DNA of 64,000 nucleotides from Novosphingobium sp. (lineage in GTDB: Bacteria > Pseudomonadota > Alphaproteobacteria > Sphingomonadales > Sphingomonadaceae), in NCBI RefSeq assembly GCF_039595395.1, contig NZ_JBCNLP010000006.1:811001-875000 (forward strand), given 5' to 3'. Under the pieces are notes generated by a model. That model saw nothing but the letters and a program-made list of their open reading frames with translations, had not been told where the DNA came from and did not search any database. Both the position numbers and the translations under genes were made by a program. Positions 43,975 to 52,028 of the stretch are shown one piece after another (position 1 is the stretch's first letter; every line of letters starts with the position of its first letter).

Positions 43975-45660
43975 TCAGCCTGCTCTTGAGGGTGGCAGGT
44001 TGTCTGGAATCTGGTTTGCGGTGCCGCGGTTCAAATGCCCGTTCATGTGATTGCTGAACTCGGCGCGTTGCTGATCACCGACGCTTCCCACCGAGACCAG
44101 CGTGGCCTGGCTTGTGATAAAGCTCTTTAACCGGCGGGTGAGTGCTGTGGCGATGTCCGGCTCGCCCAGCATCGCGATGATGGCGCGCTGCCCATCCTTG
44201 CCGAAAGCGACAGAATGGACGTCGGCAACCCACAGCCTGAACGTCATCCCCTCAACCTGCACCACCTGGCTGCTGGAATGGAGGTTGGAGGTGTAACGAT
44301 TTCCCTGGCCCACTTCAGCGGCATTGTAGGTGCCGCTCACCTCCATCCAGATCAATTGCGACCGGAAATCGAAGCGAAGCGTCAGCGACCGCGCCACGTC
44401 GAAGGCCGCTTTCGAGATCGCCCAGCAAAACAGCGTAGAGGCCAAAAGCGACCCCAGTTCCCTGCCGCCGATCAGGGCGTCAACCAGCACATAGCTGCCA
44501 ATCGATCCCATCATGGTCAGAAACAAGGCGTAGCCATTGATGATGTTGATGATGAGGGGGTCGCCTGACGCGAAAGGCCGCTCCCCGCCGACACCATCCA
44601 GCACGAAGGGGACGGGCTGCGTTTCCTCAACGATGCTGCCCTGGAACAGGCCGGATCGCTGCTGAAGGTCGACCACGGGGTCGATCCGGCAATAGCGGCG
44701 ATTGGGAATTTTCTCCCACCAATTTTCCTGCATGGCGCGCATGAATTCAGCGGAAATCAGCGCGGGGGTCACCGAGATGTTCCACGTATCCTGGACCATC
44801 GTCACGGTGGTCGATGGCGCTGCCATTTTGTGGCGGATGATGGCCACAAAGAACAGGACATGGATGATGGCGGCCATCAGCAACAGCAGGAACAGGGTGC
44901 CCGTGCTGATGCTGATCGGAGGGGCCGGAAGGGCGCTGCCCAAAAGGGATATCACGACGGGCCCCAGCACCGAAAATGCAATCAGTCCCGCCATTTTCGG
45001 TACGGACAGGGCGCTCAGCCCCGCATCGGTGTTCGGCGTGCCGGCTTTGGGCCTCCAAAGCGTCGGGATCGCGACGAGAAAGAGAACAATCGCCACCCAG
45101 CTCGACACATTCGCGGCATTGTCGCTCCTGCCGCTGCCAAGCACTGCCGAAACGACAAGGCCCGCCAGCAACGCCAGAATGACCAGACCCGACTGGAACT
45201 GCCTTTCGGCAAAACCACGAACCGGGCGCGGGGCATAAATCAGATCGGGAATGAGGTAATAGAGCAGGCTGGACAGGGGATCGGCGGGTTCCGGATATTC
45301 CAGAGCCTGCTGGCGCAATGTTTCCTTGATGTAGGTCTCGGCGCCCTGGCTTGTACCAAGTTGATCGGGGCCAAGCTGCGGCGCCAGTCCCATCGGTCGG
45401 CCGCGCCCGAAAAAGAAGCGCAACTGACTGAAAAATTGAAAGAGCAGGCCGCCGGCAACGACAATCAGCAGAAAGGCGACAGCCGCCGCCACCAGCGCGC
45501 GGGCGCGGGCACCATCATGCAGCGCCGTCCGTGCCTGAAAGAGAATGATCAGCCCGGTGAGGCCGGAAATCGCAGAGGCCGCCGCAACAAAGTATTTGTG
45601 CTGCCGCAAGGGGTTGGGGAACGTAAAATTCTGGCTGCTGCTGCTGTACTCGTAGCTCAC
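43975..45660 (-). CDS. Polytopic membrane protein of unknown function
   Basis: A 561-residue protein with about eight hydrophobic helices: two near the N-terminus (YFVAAASAISGLTGLIILF; ALVAAAVAFLLIVVAGGLL), four between residues 155 and 290, and two around residues 390-430. The C-terminal ~120 residues are soluble and end in a disordered Gly/Asn-rich tail. I recognise no family. The GTG start is supported by GAGAAGG eight bases upstream. It is divergent from a membrane-anchored LuxR-type regulator 258 bases away, which may control it. Confidence 0.75.
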   Translation of the reverse strand: MSYEYSSSSQNFTFPNPLRQHKYFVAAASAISGLTGLIILFQARTALHDGARARALVAAAVAFLLIVVAGGLLFQFFSQLRFFFGRGRPMGLAPQLGPDQLGTSQGAETYIKETLRQQALEYPEPADPLSSLLYYLIPDLIYAPRPVRGFAERQFQSGLVILALLAGLVVSAVLGSGRSDNAANVSSWVAIVLFLVAIPTLWRPKAGTPNTDAGLSALSVPKMAGLIAFSVLGPVVISLLGSALPAPPISISTGTLFLLLLMAAIIHVLFFVAIIRHKMAAPSTTVTMVQDTWNISVTPALISAEFMRAMQENWWEKIPNRRYCRIDPVVDLQQRSGLFQGSIVEETQPVPFVLDGVGGERPFASGDPLIINIINGYALFLTMMGSIGSYVLVDALIGGRELGSLLASTLFCWAISKAAFDVARSLTLRFDFRSQLIWMEVSGTYNAAEVGQGNRYTSNLHSSSQVVQVEGMTFRLWVADVHSVAFGKDGQRAIIAMLGEPDIATALTRRLKSFITSQATLVSVGSVGDQQRAEFSNHMNGHLNRGTANQIPDNLPPSRAG

Positions 45661-45918
45661 TTGTCGAACCTTCTCACCGCAATCGTTGCACGTCGCAGGA
45701 TATGTTCACCTGCGCGGCAACAAGCTGCCCCAGCCTGGCCTGCCGACGGGGGCGTTGTGACAGCGTGGCACGATGTTCGCAAGATTCATTCGTGAGGGTT
45801 CGCGCCTCGTCGGCTGTTGGCAACCGCGCTCCTTGGAACGGGATCGGGCGATGGGGTACCAGAGGGGTACCAGACAGCCGGAGTTGGCATTGGCGCGGGA
45901 AACGCTAGGTTGGCCGAC

Positions 45919-46710
45919 ATGACGATGGACGTGATAGACGAGAGCACACGGGCGGCGATCCTGCGCCTGACCATGGCCGAGCGGGAATGCCTCAAGCGCT
46001 GTCTGAATCACCAGACTGCCAAGCAAATGGCCCTCGATCTCGGCATCTCGCCTCACGTCGTGGAGAAGCGTCTGAAGATGGCCCGCGCCAAGCTGGGCCT
46101 GTCCTCATCCCTCGAAGCCGCGAAACTGGTGGAGGCGTCAGAGCAGTCCGGTCGGTTGGGACCCGGCTCGTCGGACCTTCCGCCGGGCCATGCCGGGCCC
46201 GATGAAGGCGGCTCCGTTGCCGCCCCGCAAAACGAGACCGCGTGGCTCACGCGACGGCACCAGATTTATATCGTCTCGGGAGCAATGCTCATGAGTTTTT
46301 TTGCAGCCACCGCCGCCTTGATCATGTCGGTTCAGTCATCCGGCGCCATGGAGGGGCAGGCAAGCCCGACAGCAAGTGTCCCGTCCGCATCGTCAGCCGT
46401 ATCCGGCGCCATGCCCAGCGCCGGGACCGAGGCAGCCTTGCGGCGCCTTGTCACCGGTCTGGCGAGCGGCTCACCCGATTACGATACACTCGCTCCGGAG
46501 TTTGCCGCAATTGTCCGCCGCGATCTGCCCATGACACATGAGATGTTCAAAGGGCTGGGCGTGTTGAAGTCGGTCACGTTCCGCGGGCGCGGCGCAAAGG
46601 GCGACGACACTTACGATCTGGTGTTCGCCAATGGCGAGGTCATCATGTCGGCCATGCTCGATTCCGAAGGCCGGAACGCCGGTGGCATTCTGCGACCACC
46701 GGAGCGGTAA
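45919..46710 (+). CDS. LuxR-type HTH protein with transmembrane anchor and periplasmic domain
   Basis: A 263-residue protein with an unusual order. Residues 13-70 are a LuxR/sigma-4-like helix-turn-helix (LTMAERECLKRCLNHQTAKQMALDLGIS, HVVEKRLKMARAKLG). After a flexible linker, one transmembrane helix (IYIVSGAMLMSFFAATAALI) lies near residue 120, followed by a Ser/Ala-rich spacer and a C-terminal domain of about 90 residues (EAALRRLVTGLASGSPDYDTL ... FANGEVIMSAML) that looks NTF2-like. It would be a one-component sensor reading the periplasm. The start is uncertain; the frame is open from 45817 without a good ribosome site. Confidence 0.78.
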   Translation: MTMDVIDESTRAAILRLTMAERECLKRCLNHQTAKQMALDLGISPHVVEKRLKMARAKLGLSSSLEAAKLVEASEQSGRLGPGSSDLPPGHAGPDEGGSVAAPQNETAWLTRRHQIYIVSGAMLMSFFAATAALIMSVQSSGAMEGQASPTASVPSASSAVSGAMPSAGTEAALRRLVTGLASGSPDYDTLAPEFAAIVRRDLPMTHEMFKGLGVLKSVTFRGRGAKGDDTYDLVFANGEVIMSAMLDSEGRNAGGILRPPER

Positions 46711-46736
46711 AATCCCAATGCGATGCAGCGCCGCGA

Positions 46737-48041
46737 TCAAATGGCCGGAACTGCCTCATCGGACTGGCTCAGGCGCCTGTCGAACCAGCTCCAGGCGAAG
46801 AGCAGCAGGGCCAGACCCAGCCCGCTGGTGGCAAGGCTGATCTTGATCAGGAAATGCGTCCAGTCCAGATGCAGGCCGGGCAGGTTGCGCGCCAGCAGCA
46901 GCAGGATCGTGCCGCAATAGCCAAAAGCATCGGCCAGATAGATCATGAAACCGGCATTGCCCGGCGTGCCGCCACTGGCCACCAGCCGGTCGAAGAGGGT
47001 GCCGTTGAAGGGCGTATAGGCCAGATAAAGTCCCGCCCCCAGCAGGATCATCCACGCCACCGAACCGATCATATGGCCCGCAAAGCCCAGCGAGGCCCCT
47101 CCGGCCATCACCAGCCCCAACCCGACCAGCACCATATTGGCGGCGACCGCCTTGCGGTTGTCGCGGAACATCATCGTGCAACCCAGCGCGGCGAGCACCA
47201 CCAGGCTGACGGGGATTTCGCTCCAGGCGAAGATATCGGCCTGACCGCCATGGCCGACCTCGCGCCAGATTTCGGCCGAGAAGTTGTCGCGGAAATCGCG
47301 CAGGGCGGTCAGCATCACATAGAGCAGGATCAGCCCGGTGAGGCCCACCGCATAGCGGCCCCACAATTGGGCGCGGGCGGCCGCGTTCATGGGTTTGCGC
47401 TCGATGCGCTCGGCGATGTCGCGAGCGTCGGGTTCGGGCAGGATGGAGAGGCCATAGAGGCACACCAGCAGCAGCGGGGTGAAGATCGCTCCGGCGACGG
47501 CGGGCATCCAGAAGGGGCTGAGGCCCTTCAGCAGCACCCATTCGCCAACGGCTTTGACCGTGCCCGAGGAGAGGATAAAGCTGGCGCACAGGATCGCCGC
47601 AATGAGTTCGGACTGCCGCCGCCCTTCCACAAAGGCGAAGACCATGCCCCAGATCATGCCCAGCGCGAGGCCATCGAGGAACAGGCAGGCGACATTCCAC
47701 GGGGCAGGGACCAGCCCGAAAAGCACCAGCGCGACCTCGGCCAGGGCGATCTGTGCCAGAATGCCCAGAATGCGGCGATGGGCGGGCAGTTCGGCGATGA
47801 CCTTCACGCCCACCATCTTGGCCAGCGCATAGCCCACCACCTGAGCGATGACCAAGGCGATCTTGTAATCCATGCCCAGCACCGTCAGCCCCGCGAAATC
47901 GGCGACGGTAAAGGGTTTGCGAAAGGCATACATGGCGAAATAGACGCCAAAGGCCATCAGCCCGGCATAGATGCCAAAGGCGATGGGTGAGAGCTGCGAG
48001 AGACGCAGAGTCAGGCGCTCTGAGACGCTGCGTGTCGGCAT
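46737..48041 (-). CDS. DUF5690 family MFS-type transporter
   Basis: A 434-residue inner-membrane protein with twelve predicted helices. YAGLMAFGVYFAMYAFRKPFTVADF and ALGMIWGMVFAFVEGRRQSE are characteristic of DUF5690, a major-facilitator branch often found beside phosphonate genes. It would import the organophosphonate or its product across the inner membrane (inference from context). It is transcribed after the LysR gene on the same strand, about 98 bases downstream. Start chosen at MPTRSVSERL by family habit; the frame is open to 48176 and an ATG at 48095 is also possible. Confidence 0.85.
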   Translation of the reverse strand: MPTRSVSERLTLRLSQLSPIAFGIYAGLMAFGVYFAMYAFRKPFTVADFAGLTVLGMDYKIALVIAQVVGYALAKMVGVKVIAELPAHRRILGILAQIALAEVALVLFGLVPAPWNVACLFLDGLALGMIWGMVFAFVEGRRQSELIAAILCASFILSSGTVKAVGEWVLLKGLSPFWMPAVAGAIFTPLLLVCLYGLSILPEPDARDIAERIERKPMNAAARAQLWGRYAVGLTGLILLYVMLTALRDFRDNFSAEIWREVGHGGQADIFAWSEIPVSLVVLAALGCTMMFRDNRKAVAANMVLVGLGLVMAGGASLGFAGHMIGSVAWMILLGAGLYLAYTPFNGTLFDRLVASGGTPGNAGFMIYLADAFGYCGTILLLLARNLPGLHLDWTHFLIKISLATSGLGLALLLFAWSWFDRRLSQSDEAVPAI

Positions 48042-48138
48042 CGAAAAAGGTGAATGGGGCACGAGTCTTTCGCGGCGCTGTTCAAGGATGCCCATGGTTA
48101 TGAGATTCTTATATGACCGATTGCCGACAGCCCCTTCA

Positions 48139-49071
48139 TCACAAGATATCCTCGGTGACAGGGGTCTTGATCGCATGATGGCGCGGGATCGAGGCGGGCA
48201 TGGTTTCTACCGCCTGGATCATCATCCGCATCAGGCCCGAGCGGCGCTGTTCGCTGCGACAGACGAAATAGTTGGTGAGCAGCGCCGGATCGGGCTGGGC
48301 ATCGGGCGCGATGGCGCAAAGGCGCGTATCGGGCGGGCATTCGCTGGCGAAGAACAGGCTGACGCCCAGACCCAGCGCCACGGCTTCGCGGATGGTTTCG
48401 CGGCTGTGCAGCTCGATCTTGCGGGCGGGCACGATATCATGGGCGTTGAGCAGGCTTTCCATCGCCCCGCGCGTCTTCGAGGATATCTCGCGCACCAACA
48501 GGCATTCTTCGGCAAGGCGGGCGAGGGGGAAGCTTTCTGCCCCAGCCAAAGGGTGTCCGCTGGCCACCACCACCGCCAGAGCATCGACGAACAGGGGCCG
48601 GTAAAACAGCCGCGGATCGACCTGCGGATCGCTGATGATCCCCACATCGGCGCGCGCATCCAGCAGATGGGCCAAAGTGTTGCGCGAATTGTCGATCTGC
48701 ACCTCCACCTCGATGCCGGTCTCCATCTGCATGATGGTCTGGGCGAGGCGCGCGGCATGGACCGGCGAGTCCGAGATCAGGCGGATGCGCTGTCCTTCGG
48801 CATTCACCTTTTCATCGAGCAGCGTTTCGATCTCTTCGGCGGTGGCGAACATGCGGCGGGTGAGTTGTAACAATTCCTCCCCGATCGGCGTCAATTGCAG
48901 CGGGCGGCGGCGACCTTCGAACAGTTGGGCGCGATGCCGCGTCTCCAAGGCCTTGATTTGCTGCGAAAGCGTCGGCTGGGAGATGTTGAGCCTGCGCGCC
49001 GCGCGGCTGAAGCTGCCTTCGCTGGCGACGGCATGAAAGGCACGCAGATGCTGATGATTGACGGCCCCCAT
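48139..49071 (-). CDS. LysR-family regulator of the phosphonate cluster
   Basis: A 310-residue regulator. Residues 1-65 form the winged helix (FHAVASEGSFSRAARRLNISQPTLSQQIKALE), and the rest is the two-lobed effector domain (VEVQIDNSRNTLAHLLDARADVGIISDPQ; HSRETIREAVALGLGVSLFF). It is divergent from the TonB receptor gene 233 bases away and co-directional with the DUF5690 transporter, so it is positioned to control both directions. An 8-bp inverted repeat with 7-bp spacer in the shared region (49153-49175) is a good operator candidate. The effector is probably the aminophosphonate or a breakdown product (inference). Confidence 0.9.
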   Translation of the reverse strand: MGAVNHQHLRAFHAVASEGSFSRAARRLNISQPTLSQQIKALETRHRAQLFEGRRRPLQLTPIGEELLQLTRRMFATAEEIETLLDEKVNAEGQRIRLISDSPVHAARLAQTIMQMETGIEVEVQIDNSRNTLAHLLDARADVGIISDPQVDPRLFYRPLFVDALAVVVASGHPLAGAESFPLARLAEECLLVREISSKTRGAMESLLNAHDIVPARKIELHSRETIREAVALGLGVSLFFASECPPDTRLCAIAPDAQPDPALLTNYFVCRSEQRRSGLMRMMIQAVETMPASIPRHHAIKTPVTEDIL

Positions 49072-49152
49072 GACACTATTCCACTGTGATTATTATGTAT
49101 TTTTTACAGCCCGAATGTGACAGGGCGGTGACCGATCCGCCGCAGCGCAACA

Positions 49153-49175
49153 TTTTATAGATCAGACCTATAAAA
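49153..49175. promoter_or_regulatory. Inverted repeat, candidate LysR operator
   Basis: TTTTATAG (49153-49160), a 7-base spacer, and CTATAAAA (49168-49175) form a perfect interrupted palindrome in the divergent promoter region. It includes the T-N11-A arrangement of LysR sites. A second, imperfect palindrome GCCGATATATATTGGC is at 49182-49197. Confidence 0.6.
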
Positions 49176-49303
49176 GCCTTAGCCGATATATATTGGCCGA
49201 CCGTCCGCCCTTTTGACAAACACGCGCCCAACACGGCGGCCGCCCCAAGGGACGGGGGCGCCGCCCTGCATAGCGACAATTTTCCGTCATCCATGAGGGC
49301 ACC

Positions 49304-51943
49304 ATGACCATCCGTTCAAACCTGCTCAAATCCGGGCTTATGCTGTCTTGCGCGGGCCTCGCGCTGACAGGCACGCAGGCCTATGCCGATGAGGCACCCG
49401 CTCCTGCCGCCGAAAGCGCGCCGGTTCCCGAAGCCACGGGCGATATCGTCGTCACCGCGACCCGCCGCAACGAGTCGATCCAGTCGGTGCCGATGACGCT
49501 TCAGGCGCTGTCAGGCGCCTCGCTCTCGCAGCTCAATGTGAACAATTTCAGCGATCTGCTGAAGTTCACCCCCAATGTCACCTTCTCCAGCAACGGTCCG
49601 GGGCAGGGCGCGATCTTCATGCGCGGCCTCTCGACGGGCTTTGCGGGTGGGCAGTCCTCGGGCACGATCGCGCCTTTCCCCAACGTCGCGCTCTATCTCG
49701 ACGATCAGTCGATGCAGTTCCCGGCGCGTAACGCCGACGTCTATATGGCCGATATCGAGCGGGTCGAAGTGCTCGAAGGCCCGCAGGGCACGCTGTTCGG
49801 CGGTGGCGCTCAGGCGGGCGCGGTGCGCTACATCACCGCCAAGCCCAAGCTGGACCGCTGGGAAGCCCATATCGAGGGCAGCTTCGGCGGCACGGCGGGC
49901 GGCGCCCCCAATGCCTCGGGTCAGGCGGTGATCAACATCCCCGTCATCAAGGACAAGCTGGCCGTGCGCGCGCTGATCTACAGCGACCATCAGGGCGGCT
50001 ATATCGACAACGTGCCCAGCACCTTCACCCGCCGCGCCACCGATGCGGGCAGCGTGAACTATGGCTTCATCCCCAGCGCGACCAATCAGTCGAACGGCGG
50101 GGTCTACAACAATTACGCTCTGGCCAGGCATGACTTCAACCCGGTCGACTACACCGGCGGCCGCGTCGAGGCCCTGTGGGACATCGCGCCCGACTGGAAC
50201 CTGCTGGTCACCGAGAGCTATCAGCATCTCAACGCACAGGGTTCGTCCAGCACCTTCCCGGTGGGCAGCGACTTCCAGCCGCTGGGCAGCCTGCAGACCA
50301 CCACTTTCGTGCCGCAGTGGAACACCGACACCTATTGGAACACCGCCTGGACGCTGAACGGCAAGATCGCCGACTGGAAAGTGGTCTACACCGGCGCCTA
50401 TATGACGCGCCACATCTCCAACCAGCAGGACTATTCGAACTATTCGCGCACCGGCGGCGGCATGTATTACCAGTGCAGCGGCGCGGCCACCGGCTGGGGC
50501 AAGGGACAGACCTTCTGCTACTCGCCGGTCGCCTATTGGAACGACACGATGCGCAACACGCATCACAGCGAGGAAATCCGCTTCCAGAGCCCCGAGAACA
50601 AGCGCATCCGCGTGATCGGCGGCGCCTATTGGGAAAAGTTCGGCATCCAGGACGTGATGCGCTTCAACTACAAGTCGATCCCCAGTTGTACCCAGGATCT
50701 GATCGCCGCCAATGGGGTCTGCTCGGGCGCGGTATCGACGGCGCCGGGCAGCACCGCCAACCAGCCGGGGCTTGAGCCGGGCAACACCGCTTTCGGCGAG
50801 GATACGCAGCGCGGCTATGACCAGCTGGCCTTCTTCGGATCGGCCGACATCGACATTCTGCACAATCTGACGGTGACCGGCGGCACGCGCTATTACCGTT
50901 ACAAGGAGTATGAGGTCGGTTCGCAGTTCGGCACGGTGCCCGGCGCCTGCTATCAGACCCTCTCCTGCGGCACGGCGGGGCAGGTCAACATCGATGCGGC
51001 CAATGACCACATCACCTATCACGGCTTCAAGAGCAAGGCGGAGATCGCCTGGAAACCGCGCGAGCACACGCTGGTCTATGCGCTGTTCAGCCAGGGCTTC
51101 CGCCCCGGCGGCTTCAACCGTTCGAGCAGCCTGGTGCTGCCCGACCAGAACGGCACGCCGCAGCTCAAGCGCCCCAACGGCTATCAGCCCGATACGCTGA
51201 CCAACTGGGAAATGGGCCTGAAGACCGATCTGCTCAACCACAAGGTGCAGTTCAATCTCTCGGCCTATTACATGGTCTGGAACAATGCGATCATCAACTT
51301 CTTCAACCCGGCGGGCGGCTTTGGCAACACCAGCTTTGCCACCAACGGCCCCAGCTACCATGTGAAGGGCGCCGAACTTCAGGTCTCGGCGCGGCCGATG
51401 GCGGGCCTTTCGGTGCAGATGGGCGGCACCTATAATGACAGCAAACAGTCGTCCTCGCCCTGTCTGGTGGCCAACAATCCGGCCTCGGTGAACAATGGTC
51501 AGTGCATCACCAGCTATTACCCCAAGGGTGTGCAGCAACCCGTGCAGAGCCCCTTCGGCTCCATCGGCAGCACCACGCCCTATAGCCCGAAGGTGCAGGG
51601 CAACATCCGTGGCCGTTACGAATGGGCCGGGCGCGGGGATTACAACTGGTTCGTGGGCGCGGGAGTCTCCTACAACGGGCCGATGTGGAACCAGCCGTCC
51701 ACCTATCCTTCGGGCGATGGCGTCTCGGTGCCGGGCACGACCCTGCTGCGTTACCACATGAAGGGCTATGCGCTGCTCGACGCGAATTTCGGCTTCAAGC
51801 ACAACAACTGGACCATGTCGGTCTTTGGCCAGAACCTGACCAACACCCATGCCTCCACCTTCACCTCCTCGGCGCAGTTCATCAAATCGGAACTGCCGCT
51901 GCGGCCGATGACCTATGGCATCAAGTTCGCCATTGATCTTTGA
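49304..51943 (+). CDS. TonB-dependent receptor of the phosphonate cluster
   Basis: An 879-residue outer-membrane receptor. Signal peptide ends near AYADE; TonB box IVVTATRRNES near residue 48; plug motifs NFSDLLKFTPNV, FMRGLS and RVEVLEGPQGTLFGGGAQAGAVRYITAKP; barrel end YGIKFAIDL. The plug style is the FecA/BtuB-like group that dominates in sphingomonads, different from the Caulobacter-type receptor at 789. GAGGG lies upstream of the ATG. It opens the plus-strand operon TonB receptor - TPR/sulfotransferase - FAD oxidoreductase - PhnX, so a phosphonate or phosphonate-bearing conjugate is the likely substrate (inference). Confidence 0.92.
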   Translation: MTIRSNLLKSGLMLSCAGLALTGTQAYADEAPAPAAESAPVPEATGDIVVTATRRNESIQSVPMTLQALSGASLSQLNVNNFSDLLKFTPNVTFSSNGPGQGAIFMRGLSTGFAGGQSSGTIAPFPNVALYLDDQSMQFPARNADVYMADIERVEVLEGPQGTLFGGGAQAGAVRYITAKPKLDRWEAHIEGSFGGTAGGAPNASGQAVINIPVIKDKLAVRALIYSDHQGGYIDNVPSTFTRRATDAGSVNYGFIPSATNQSNGGVYNNYALARHDFNPVDYTGGRVEALWDIAPDWNLLVTESYQHLNAQGSSSTFPVGSDFQPLGSLQTTTFVPQWNTDTYWNTAWTLNGKIADWKVVYTGAYMTRHISNQQDYSNYSRTGGGMYYQCSGAATGWGKGQTFCYSPVAYWNDTMRNTHHSEEIRFQSPENKRIRVIGGAYWEKFGIQDVMRFNYKSIPSCTQDLIAANGVCSGAVSTAPGSTANQPGLEPGNTAFGEDTQRGYDQLAFFGSADIDILHNLTVTGGTRYYRYKEYEVGSQFGTVPGACYQTLSCGTAGQVNIDAANDHITYHGFKSKAEIAWKPREHTLVYALFSQGFRPGGFNRSSSLVLPDQNGTPQLKRPNGYQPDTLTNWEMGLKTDLLNHKVQFNLSAYYMVWNNAIINFFNPAGGFGNTSFATNGPSYHVKGAELQVSARPMAGLSVQMGGTYNDSKQSSSPCLVANNPASVNNGQCITSYYPKGVQQPVQSPFGSIGSTTPYSPKVQGNIRGRYEWAGRGDYNWFVGAGVSYNGPMWNQPSTYPSGDGVSVPGTTLLRYHMKGYALLDANFGFKHNNWTMSVFGQNLTNTHASTFTSSAQFIKSELPLRPMTYGIKFAIDL

Positions 51944-51967
51944 TGTCTCTTTGATCTGTCACGATAC

Positions 51968-52004
51968 TGTCATGGGCGGGGCGGCAGACGCCTTGCCCAT
52001 GACA
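51968..52004 (+). promoter_or_regulatory. Intercistronic hairpin after the TonB receptor
   Basis: TGTCATGGGC (51968-51977) pairs perfectly with GCCCATGACA (51995-52004), and the stem can extend with a small bulge. It lies 24 bases after the receptor stop and before the TPR-sulfotransferase start. No T-run follows, so partial termination or protection of the receptor mRNA is more likely than full termination. Confidence 0.5.
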
Positions 52005-52028
52005 TCGTCCTTGCTCACGGAACGCCCC

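Noticed and set aside
49511..51850. 779-codon minus-strand frame across the second TonB receptor
   Set aside because: Antisense shadow, repetitive composition, no motif, no ribosome site.
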